Under the pieces are notes generated by a model. That model made no database searches. It saw only the letters and a program-made list of their open reading frames with translations, and was not told the DNA's origin. From contig CAMBOY010000014.1 of assembly GCA_945869245.1 (NCBI GenBank), forward strand, positions 1-21,329: a DNA stretch of 21,329 bases, given 5' to 3'. Origin of the DNA: Hydrogenophaga intermedia. GTDB lineage: Bacteria > Pseudomonadota > Gammaproteobacteria > Burkholderiales > Burkholderiaceae_C. The first letter of the stretch is position 1. Every line of letters starts with the position of its first letter. The position numbers and the translations under genes were made by a program. Shown here in pieces: positions 15,689 through 21,329 of the stretch.

Positions 15689-17274
15689 TGTGGACGATCT
15701 CTTTCCTAAACAGCGCCACGCGCTGCGTGTGGTGGCCCCGCGTGGGGGCTGTTGTGCTGGCGTTGGGTCTGAGCGGCTGTGGCGGCGGCGGTGGGGGCGG
15801 CGCTAGCGACCCCAATCTGACGGTGACACCCGGCACGCTGGAAGCGCCCGTGCTGCCGGCCTTTGTGGCCGGCAACGATCGGCTGGAGCCCAACCAGTGG
15901 CACCTGAACAATGCGGACACTCCTGGCATGCACCTCAACCTGGCCGGTGTCACCAGCTATGGCACGGGTGTGCGGGTGGCGCTGCTGGACCAAGCGGTCG
16001 ATATCTGGCACCCCGACCTGGCGGCCAACCACCTGTTTGGCCTGAGCTGGAGCTATGTGCGGGGCAGCACCGACCCCAGCCCCGTGGCGGGCAGCGAAGA
16101 CGGCCACGGCACCGCCGTGGCGGGTGTGCTGGCGGCGGTGCGCAACAACAGCATCGGCGGGCGTGGCGTGGCGCCCGACACCCGCTTCATGGTGTACGAC
16201 GTGATCGACAACCCCACCAACACCTTTTTGGCCAATGCGGTGGCCAGGGCACAGGTCAATGGCGCCCAGGTGGTCAACAACAGCTGGGGACCGGTGACAC
16301 CCCATTACACCGACAGCACCGCCCATGTGTTGTGGGCCGAACAAGTGCGGGTCGCTGCGCGCGATGCCCGCCAAGGCAAAGGGCTGGCCTTCTTCATGGC
16401 CGCGGGCAACGAGGGCGACAGCATCGGTGGGCGCAATGTGTACGGCAACCTCAATGAAATGATGATGGTGGCATCGGTGGGTCGCACGGGCGTGCCCACC
16501 AGTTTCAGCACACCGGGCGCTCAAGTCTTGGTGGCGGCGCCATCGGGCGCCACCATGTCGCTCCAGCAGGGTGGGATTGTCACCACCGACATCAGCGGGT
16601 CGCGCGGCTATTCCCTGACCGACTACACCGCGTCGTTTCAGGGCACGTCGGCCTCGACGCCGATGGCCAGTGGTGTGGCCGCCTTGCTGCTGCAAAACCG
16701 CCCCGACCTGGGCTGGCGCGACATCCGCTGGATACTGGCCCAGACCGCATCGCCCGCCACGGGCCTCAGCGATGCGGTGCCCACGCCGATGAACGCCCAC
16801 GGCTTTCACCCCAAAGTGGGCTTTGGGCGACTCAACGCCGCCGCCGCACTGAACCAGGCCAGCGTGCACACCCTGCTGCCGCCCGCCCGCAGCTGCAGCA
16901 GCGCCCCCAGCACCGTCAACGAACCCATTCCCAACCACAACCCCAGCGGCCTGATCTACCGCTTCAACCAAAGCACCATGGGCTGTTCGCTGCAAACCAT
17001 CGAGTACATCAGCGTCGACTTGGCATTTGCCCACAGCTACACCGGCGACATCGAAGTGGCGCTGCACAGCCCCAGCAACCGCGTCAGCACACTCACCGAG
17101 GCCCATCGGTGTCCGAATGAACGCTGCGCCAGCCTGCGCGATGGCTGGACCTTCGGCTCGGTGCGGCATTTGGGTGAAGCGGCTGCCGGTGAATGGCAGC
17201 TGCATGTGCGCGACCGCCAGGCTGGCAACATTGGCGCGCTGCGGAGCTGGCGCATCACCCTGCACGGACACTGA
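15688..17274 (+). CDS. Kexin-like subtilisin (S8) serine protease, lipoprotein, with P domain, no propeptide
   Basis: Surface or periplasmic serine endopeptidase (528 aa). A lipoprotein signal ends at L28-S-G-C31, followed by a Gly run. The peptidase domain (about 64-390) has the catalytic triad D101 (VALLDQAVD), H140 (DGHGTAVAG) and S321 (GTSASTPMASG), with oxyanion N241 (AAGNEG). Residues about 400-528 form a P/Homo B domain (SVDLAFAHSYTGDIEVALHS, GEWQLHVRD, LRSWRITLHGH) with Cys pairs C403/C433 and C475/C480. This is the kexin/proprotein-convertase layout. Only about 35 residues separate the lipid-anchored Cys from the peptidase domain, too few for the roughly 80-100 residue folding propeptide of normal subtilases. 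A small secreted protein encoded 11 bases downstream looks like that missing part. The physiological substrate is unknown. Confidence 0.9.
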   Translation: MWTISFLNSATRCVWWPRVGAVVLALGLSGCGGGGGGGASDPNLTVTPGTLEAPVLPAFVAGNDRLEPNQWHLNNADTPGMHLNLAGVTSYGTGVRVALLDQAVDIWHPDLAANHLFGLSWSYVRGSTDPSPVAGSEDGHGTAVAGVLAAVRNNSIGGRGVAPDTRFMVYDVIDNPTNTFLANAVARAQVNGAQVVNNSWGPVTPHYTDSTAHVLWAEQVRVAARDARQGKGLAFFMAAGNEGDSIGGRNVYGNLNEMMMVASVGRTGVPTSFSTPGAQVLVAAPSGATMSLQQGGIVTTDISGSRGYSLTDYTASFQGTSASTPMASGVAALLLQNRPDLGWRDIRWILAQTASPATGLSDAVPTPMNAHGFHPKVGFGRLNAAAALNQASVHTLLPPARSCSSAPSTVNEPIPNHNPSGLIYRFNQSTMGCSLQTIEYISVDLAFAHSYTGDIEVALHSPSNRVSTLTEAHRCPNERCASLRDGWTFGSVRHLGEAAAGEWQLHVRDRQAGNIGALRSWRITLHGH

Positions 17275-17285
17275 AAGACGACACA

Positions 17286-17639
17286 ATGAAAACACTGCTG
17301 ATGTGGGTTGTGGCTGGTTGCCTGCACGCGAGCGTGTGGGCGCAAACCGCCGTGACGCGCTGGTTCGATGGCGAGCGCTGGGTGGCCGTGAGCGCCGAAC
17401 AAGGCGTGGCGCAGGCGGCAGGTGGCCTGGTGGTGCGCACCGATCCGGTGCAGCTGGACGTACTCAAGCGCTTTTTGCAGCAACAGGGCATTGCCCACCA
17501 ACCGTGGAGCCTGCCCGGCGCGCTGTGGCTGCCGGCCGAGCCGGGCGCCGCCTCGCTGGCCCTGAGTCACCGCCTACAAGGCGCGCCAGTGCCCATCCGG
17601 GTGGAACCCAACTGGGCCCTGTCGCTGCGCCGGCAGTGA
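17286..17639 (+). CDS. Small secreted protein resembling a stand-alone subtilase propeptide
   Basis: A 117-aa protein with a Sec signal peptide (MKTLLMWVVAGCLHASVWA, cleavage expected before Q20), leaving about 98 residues. I recognise no named family. The mature part is propeptide-sized and reads like one: LVVRTDPVQLDVLKRFLQQQ, then PWSLPGALWLPAEPG, then VPIRVEPNWALSLRRQ. The order strand, helix, strand, helix, strand ending in VEPN is typical of the end of I9-like subtilase propeptides. It starts 11 bases after the stop of the propeptide-less subtilase with GAAAG upstream, so it is surely co-expressed. In Aeromonas sobria, the kexin-like protease ASP also lacks a propeptide and needs ORF2, encoded just downstream, as an external folding chaperone; the arrangement here is the same. 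The function is inferred from context and form. Confidence 0.7.
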   Translation: MKTLLMWVVAGCLHASVWAQTAVTRWFDGERWVAVSAEQGVAQAAGGLVVRTDPVQLDVLKRFLQQQGIAHQPWSLPGALWLPAEPGAASLALSHRLQGAPVPIRVEPNWALSLRRQ

Positions 17640-17700
17640 GACGGCACAGCCACGGCAGCAGCGCGCCGCCACCGCACAGACCCCATCGCGATGGCCCGGC

Positions 17701-18831
17701 TCAGAAATCGAGCAAGCTCAGGCCCAGGCTCAGGCTGTTGCGGCGGAAGTTGTAGTCCACCAGGCTCTCGCCGTAGCCGCTGAACCAGCGCGCGTGCAGA
17801 CGCAACTGGCTGCGCGGATCGGCGCTGAGGGCGCGGTACCAGTCCAGGCTGACCGATCCGCCCGGGCCTCGGCTCAGATTGTGGCGCGCGGTCACACCCA
17901 GCGCATGACGCGGGTTGACCTGCCAATGCAAGCGCCACTCCACGCGGCCATAGCGGTCGCTGATGTCGGGGTTGTCGTCGTCGCCGGCCTTTTCAGGCAC
18001 GCGGGTCCAGGCTTTGGCTTGCAACGCCCAGCGCTCGCCCCACTCGGCGCCGACCATGGCGTAGCTGCGGTTCCAGCTGCGCGACAGGGGCTCGCCTTGT
18101 CCGTTGGAGTGGTGCACCGCTGCGACACCCGCGTACTTGAGCCGCCCGCCACCGGGCAGCTCGCCATCTAAGGGATACACATAAATCAGCTCGGGCTCGT
18201 GGTCGGTGTTGCGAAAGGGGCGCGAAAGCGACGGACTGAACAGTTGCCAGTGCGACTGCTGGCTGTAGGCAAACCACAGCGAGTCCTTGGCCTCTGGATC
18301 GAGGATGGGCAGCAGCCCAGTGGCGATTTTGGTGCGCACCGACAGCGCCACACGCATTTCGGTGCCGCTGTAGTCGGTGGGGGCGCCGGCGCTGCGCCGC
18401 TCGGCTGGGCTGGTGGCTTGGGTGTTGACCTGATCGGCCACCGACAAAGCCAAGGACAGTGGGCGGTGGCCGCGCAGCCGCAAGGTGCCGCAGTCGGTCT
18501 GCTGCGACAACTCCCAGAGCCGGTCGGAAAAGCCGTGGCGCTGGTCGTGGCAACCGTTGTACGCGGGTGGCGCGGACACCAGGTCCGGTACGGCCTGGGC
18601 GCTGCCGTGCGCCGCAGGCTCTGCGGCGGGCGCGGTGGCAACGCCGGCCGTGGTCTGGACTTGGGCCCAGCGGTCGTAACAGGCCAGGCGATCCGCTGGG
18701 GCCAGCACGGCGGCACAGGCTTGCCAAGCGGCCGGCTCGCTGGGTGCGGCCTGGGCAGAAGCGGCACCCGTCCAGGCCACACCGGCCATCAGCCCGACGA
18801 CACCCAGTCCATCAACCCATTGCTTGCTCAT
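17701..18831 (-). CDS. pldA: Outer-membrane phospholipase A (OMPLA)
   Basis: Calcium-dependent phospholipase A1/A2 of the outer membrane (376 aa), removing phospholipids misplaced in the outer leaflet. A signal peptide (about 1-27, ending ASAQA) is followed by an N-terminal extension with CAAVLAPADRLACYDRW. The 12-strand barrel domain starts near YNGCHDQ. The catalytic site is visible as H240-x-S242-N-G (VHHSNGQ) with N254 (SWNRSY), matching H142, S144 and N156 of the E. coli enzyme. The last residue is Phe, the usual C-terminal signature for outer-membrane insertion. The protein is longer than E. coli PldA (289 aa), mainly through the N-terminal extension. ATG 18831 is chosen over an in-frame GTG at 18840. 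It follows ttuD by 30 bases on the same strand and converges with the subtilase pair; no clear terminator lies in the 61-base gap. Confidence 0.93.
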   Translation of the reverse strand: MSKQWVDGLGVVGLMAGVAWTGAASAQAAPSEPAAWQACAAVLAPADRLACYDRWAQVQTTAGVATAPAAEPAAHGSAQAVPDLVSAPPAYNGCHDQRHGFSDRLWELSQQTDCGTLRLRGHRPLSLALSVADQVNTQATSPAERRSAGAPTDYSGTEMRVALSVRTKIATGLLPILDPEAKDSLWFAYSQQSHWQLFSPSLSRPFRNTDHEPELIYVYPLDGELPGGGRLKYAGVAAVHHSNGQGEPLSRSWNRSYAMVGAEWGERWALQAKAWTRVPEKAGDDDNPDISDRYGRVEWRLHWQVNPRHALGVTARHNLSRGPGGSVSLDWYRALSADPRSQLRLHARWFSGYGESLVDYNFRRNSLSLGLSLLDF

Positions 18832-18861
18832 CGGCCGCACACCCCACTGTGGTCAAAGCCG

Positions 18862-20205
18862 CTAGGGTAACGCAGCCGGTGGCTTGGCTGGGGCCGCAAT
18901 CCACAGGGCGCGAAAGTCGTTGACATTGGTGTGGGTGGGTCCGGTCAGAACCAAATCGCCCAGTGGCTCAAAAAAGCCCACCGCGTCGTTGCGGTCCAGG
19001 TGATCGGCCAGCTTCAGGCCCAGGGCCCGGGCGCGCGCCAAGGTGTCGGGACTCACCCGCGCACCGGCGTTGTCCTCCACCCCGTCGATGCCGTCGGTAT
19101 CGGCCGCCAGCCCCCACACGCCTGGCGTGCCCGCCAATCCCTGGGCCAGGCCCATACAAAACTCACCGGCGCGCCCTCCCCGGCCTTTGGCCTGGCCGGC
19201 TTCGCGCGGGCGCACCGTCACGGTGGTCTCGCCACCGCTCAAGATCACACACGGGGCTTCCAACGCACTGCGCCCCCCTGCGGTGGACCGCGCCAACGCC
19301 GCGTGCACCTTGCCCACCTCGCGCGACTCGCCCTCGATCTCGTCGCTCAGCACATAGGCGCGCAGGCCCAGCGCCCGCGCGGCTGCGGCGGCGGCCTCTA
19401 GGCTTTGTTGCGGCGTGGCAATCAGGTGGGTTTCGCAACGCGCCAAGCGCGGGTCGCCGGGTTTGGGCGTTTCCAGCGCGCCACTGTGCAATCCGGCCTC
19501 AACCGCTGCAGGCAGCGCGATGCGGCAGCGCTGCAAGATCTCGAGCGCGTCGGCGCAGGTGCTGCTGTCGGCCACGGTTGGGCCGCTGGCGATCACACTC
19601 ACATCGTCGCCCGGCACATCGCTGATGGTCAGTGTGACCACCCGCGCCGGCGCACAGGCGGCCGCCAAGCGCCCGCCTTTGATGATTGAGAGGTGCTTGC
19701 GCACGGTGTTCATTTCGGTGATGCCGGCGCCACTCTCCAGCAGGGCACGGTTGATGCGCTGCTTGTCTTCCAAGCTCAGGCCATCACACGGCAAGGTGAG
19801 CAGGGCCGAACCCCCACCCGAGATCAAACAGATCACCAGATCGCGCGCAGTCAGCCCCTGGGTGAGCGCCAGCATGCGCTGCGCTGCCAGCAGCCCAGCC
19901 GCGTCGGGCACCGGGTGGGCGGCTTCCACCACCTCGATGCGCTGGGCCAGCCCAGCCGGGCGCGGCGGTGTGTGGCCATAGCGCGTCACCACCAGGCCCG
20001 ACAGCGGTGCGCCGGCTGGCCACAGCGATTCCAGCGCCTGCGCCATAGCGCCAGCGGCCTTGCCAGCGCCCAGCACCAGGGTGCGCCCACCGGTGGGTGG
20101 CTCGGGCAAATGGGCGGCCATGTTGTGCTGCGGCATGGCACGCTGCACCGCCACGTCAAACAGGTGGCGCAGCAGCGCCTGGGGGTCTTGTGTCAAGGAG
20201 TCCAT
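18862..20205 (-). CDS. ttuD: Glycerate 2-kinase / hydroxypyruvate reductase (MOFRL family)
   Basis: Cytoplasmic enzyme (447 aa) of the GckA/TtuD family. Members are annotated either as glycerate 2-kinase or, from tartrate-utilisation work, as hydroxypyruvate reductase; sequence alone does not decide. An N-terminal DUF4147 domain has VLGAGKAAGAMA (44-55), LISGGGSALL (127-136), NTVRKHLSIIKGG (166-178) and ISDVPGDD...VIASGPT. The C-terminal MOFRL domain has VILSGGETTVTV, GRAGEF and ADTDGIDGVEDNAGA. It starts 4 bases after the hyi stop, so it is coupled to it. Hyi interconverts hydroxypyruvate and tartronate semialdehyde, and TtuD then takes hydroxypyruvate or glycerate into central metabolism, completing the glyoxylate branch expected after purine oxidation. 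pldA follows after 30 bases. Confidence 0.9.
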   Translation of the reverse strand: MDSLTQDPQALLRHLFDVAVQRAMPQHNMAAHLPEPPTGGRTLVLGAGKAAGAMAQALESLWPAGAPLSGLVVTRYGHTPPRPAGLAQRIEVVEAAHPVPDAAGLLAAQRMLALTQGLTARDLVICLISGGGSALLTLPCDGLSLEDKQRINRALLESGAGITEMNTVRKHLSIIKGGRLAAACAPARVVTLTISDVPGDDVSVIASGPTVADSSTCADALEILQRCRIALPAAVEAGLHSGALETPKPGDPRLARCETHLIATPQQSLEAAAAAARALGLRAYVLSDEIEGESREVGKVHAALARSTAGGRSALEAPCVILSGGETTVTVRPREAGQAKGRGGRAGEFCMGLAQGLAGTPGVWGLAADTDGIDGVEDNAGARVSPDTLARARALGLKLADHLDRNDAVGFFEPLGDLVLTGPTHTNVNDFRALWIAAPAKPPAALP

Positions 20206-20209
20206 GGTG

Positions 20210-21022
20210 TCAGAGCGTGTGTCCGTCGGGGGATCGGCCGTGGGCGGCCAGCCAGCCCATGCCACGCGCCGTGCCGCCTGGGGTTGTGTCGGCCGGGAAA
20301 TACTCGCATCCCACACAGCCCGCATAGCCCATGCGGTCGAGCCAGTCGAACAGGAAGCGGTAGTTGATCTCACCACTGCCCGGCTCGGCCCGGCCCGGAT
20401 TGTCGGCAATCTGAATGTGCGCGATGCGCGGCAGGTGGCGCTGCAGCGTGGCGGCCAACTCGCCTTCCATGCGCTGGGCGTGGTAGACGTCGTACTGCAG
20501 GTACAGATTGGGCAGACCCAGTGCGTCGATCAGCGCCAGCGCCTTGGACGGTCGGTCGATCAGAAAACCCGCCATGTCGACGCTGTTGATGGGCTCGATC
20601 AGCAAGCGCAGGCCGTGGCGCTCTAAGGCTTGCGCGGCAAAACGCAGGTTCTCGCGCAAGGTGGCCAGTGCCTCGGCTTCGGACACAGCGGACGGGCGCA
20701 CGCCCGCCAAACAGTTGAGCTGCGGCACACCCAATGGCAGTGCATAGGCCAGGGCGCGCTCCACACCTTCGCGAAACTCGGCCTCTCGGCCAGGGTGGCA
20801 AGCGATGCCGCGCTCGCCTGCCGCCCAGTCGCCGGCCGGCAGGTTGTGCAGCACCAAGCGCTGCCCGCTGTCGCGCAAGGCGGCGGCGATGTCGGCCACT
20901 GGCAGCGCGTACGGGAACTGGCACTCCACCGCGCAGAAGCCACCAGCGCGCGCCAGCGCAAAACGCTGCGCCAGCGGCACCTCGGTGAACAGCGTGCTGA
21001 GATTGGCTGAGAATGTGAACAT
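20210..21022 (-). CDS. hyi: Hydroxypyruvate isomerase
   Basis: Cytoplasmic TIM-barrel isomerase (270 aa; E. coli Hyi has 258) interconverting hydroxypyruvate and tartronate semialdehyde in glyoxylate use. The family pattern is clear: FSANLSTLFTE, LHNLPAGDWAAGERGIACHP, GREAEFREGV, LLIEPINSVDMAGF, LQYDVYHAQRMEGEL, IQIADNPGRAEPGSGEINY and VGCEYFP. Metal and catalytic acids are probably E143, D178 and E240. ATG 21022 is preferred because it aligns with the usual N-terminus (MxRFSANLSMLF) and has CACAAT 7 bases upstream; an in-frame ATG at 21031 overlaps that hexamer. It heads a minus-strand group with ttuD and perhaps pldA, and is divergent from the 8-oxoguanine deaminase gene. Confidence 0.94.
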   Translation of the reverse strand: MFTFSANLSTLFTEVPLAQRFALARAGGFCAVECQFPYALPVADIAAALRDSGQRLVLHNLPAGDWAAGERGIACHPGREAEFREGVERALAYALPLGVPQLNCLAGVRPSAVSEAEALATLRENLRFAAQALERHGLRLLIEPINSVDMAGFLIDRPSKALALIDALGLPNLYLQYDVYHAQRMEGELAATLQRHLPRIAHIQIADNPGRAEPGSGEINYRFLFDWLDRMGYAGCVGCEYFPADTTPGGTARGMGWLAAHGRSPDGHTL

Positions 21023-21029
21023 GCTGCGC

Positions 21030-21035
21030 ATTGTG
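21030..21035 (-). promoter_or_regulatory. Probable -10 element with leaderless start for hyi
   Basis: CACAAT on the minus strand, 7 bases before the ATG at 21022 and with no Shine-Dalgarno between. Hexamer and spacing are identical to those before the DUF1653 gene. The whole gap to the divergent deaminase gene is only 50 bases. Confidence 0.45.
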
Positions 21036-21072
21036 ACGCAGGCCTTTTGACCCCACCACACCTTCGCCCGCC

Positions 21073-21329
21073 ATGCGCACCCTGCTGATCGACCACGCCA
21101 GTTGCATCGCCACCTTCGACCACAGCGACCCCACCCAGAGCCACGAATGGCGCGACGCCTCGGTGTGGGTGCGCGGCCACCGCATTGAGTGGATCGGCCC
21201 AGCCGCCGACGTACCGCCCACCCTGCGCGATGGCGCCGACGAGGTGATCGACGCGCGCGGCCACCTAGTGACACCGGGCTTGGTCAACACCCACCACCAC
21301 ATGTACCAGTCGCTCACCCGCGCCATACC
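21073..21329 (+). CDS. 8-oxoguanine deaminase, N-terminal part (partial)
   Basis: Start of an amidohydrolase-superfamily deaminase; 85 complete codons are visible before the right edge. The reading MRTLLIDHASCIATFD, then VRGHRIEWIGPAADVPP, then DEVIDARGHLVTPGLVNTHH, then HMYQSLTRAI is the typical opening of 8-oxoguanine deaminases (HydA/AtzC-like group). The H-x-H metal ligands lie within NTHHHMYQS. The enzyme converts 8-oxoguanine to urate plus ammonia, feeding the same pathway as XdhAB. There is no clear ribosome binding site before the ATG. The call rests on the N-terminus only; another member of the ATZ/TRZ-like amidohydrolases cannot be excluded. Confidence 0.82.
   Translation, partial: MRTLLIDHASCIATFDHSDPTQSHEWRDASVWVRGHRIEWIGPAADVPPTLRDGADEVIDARGHLVTPGLVNTHHHMYQSLTRAI

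Noticed and set aside
17684..17693. CATCGCGATG palindrome in the gap between the propeptide-like gene and pldA
   Set aside because: It is a 10-base palindrome without loop or T-run, so not a terminator, and a single short palindrome is not enough to call an operator.

Overview
The window is GC-rich, densely coded DNA from a betaproteobacterium, most likely a Burkholderiales member of the Comamonadaceae type. I infer this from protein style, very short intergenic gaps and a GC-rich palindromic repeat. No RNA gene, CRISPR array, transposase or phage gene was seen, and no gene-free stretch exceeds 300 bases. Names rest on reading translations against remembered family features; no database search was run.

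Layout. (1) Positions 1-1740, minus strand: start of a glucose/mannose-type ABC importer operon. It has a lipoprotein binding protein (gtsA-like, TTG start), an intrinsic terminator between genes, the first part of a permease (gtsB-like, running off the left edge), and a LacI-type operator upstream. (2) 1821-5330, minus: a Rieske oxygenase, the lipid II flippase murJ and a SirB1-family protein, packed with overlaps or 4-base gaps. (3) 5349-11096, minus: a LysR regulator whose stop overlaps the start of an ABC ATPase, followed by two permeases and a BMP-family lipoprotein. This is a complete PnrA/NupNOPQ-type purine nucleoside importer, closed by a strong terminator. (4) 11191-15146, plus and divergent from lysR: xdhA and xdhB, xanthine dehydrogenase; xdhA carries an in-frame palindromic repeat in the linker between its two Fe-S domains. 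(5) 15196-17639, plus: a DUF1653 protein with a four-Cys tail, a kexin-like subtilase lipoprotein without a propeptide, and a small secreted protein that looks like the missing propeptide. (6) 17701-21022, minus: hyi (hydroxypyruvate isomerase), ttuD (glycerate kinase/hydroxypyruvate reductase) and pldA (outer-membrane phospholipase A). (7) 21073 to the right edge, plus: start of an 8-oxoguanine deaminase.

How the genes fit together. The importer, xdhAB and the deaminase point to uptake and oxidation of purines to urate. Hyi and TtuD handle the C3 products made when the glyoxylate from purine breakdown goes through tartronate semialdehyde. The LysR gene lies between importer and xdhAB, and a perfect inverted repeat in the shared intergenic region is a good candidate for its operator. 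The Rieske enzyme resembles the methylxanthine N-demethylase/vanillate demethylase group, so a role on a substituted purine is possible but unproven.

The two most unusual items are the split subtilase/propeptide pair and the repeat inside xdhA. Four genes (xdhA, the DUF1653 gene, the subtilase gene and hyi) have a -10-like hexamer only 6-7 bases before the start codon and no usable ribosome binding site, which suggests leaderless mRNAs.
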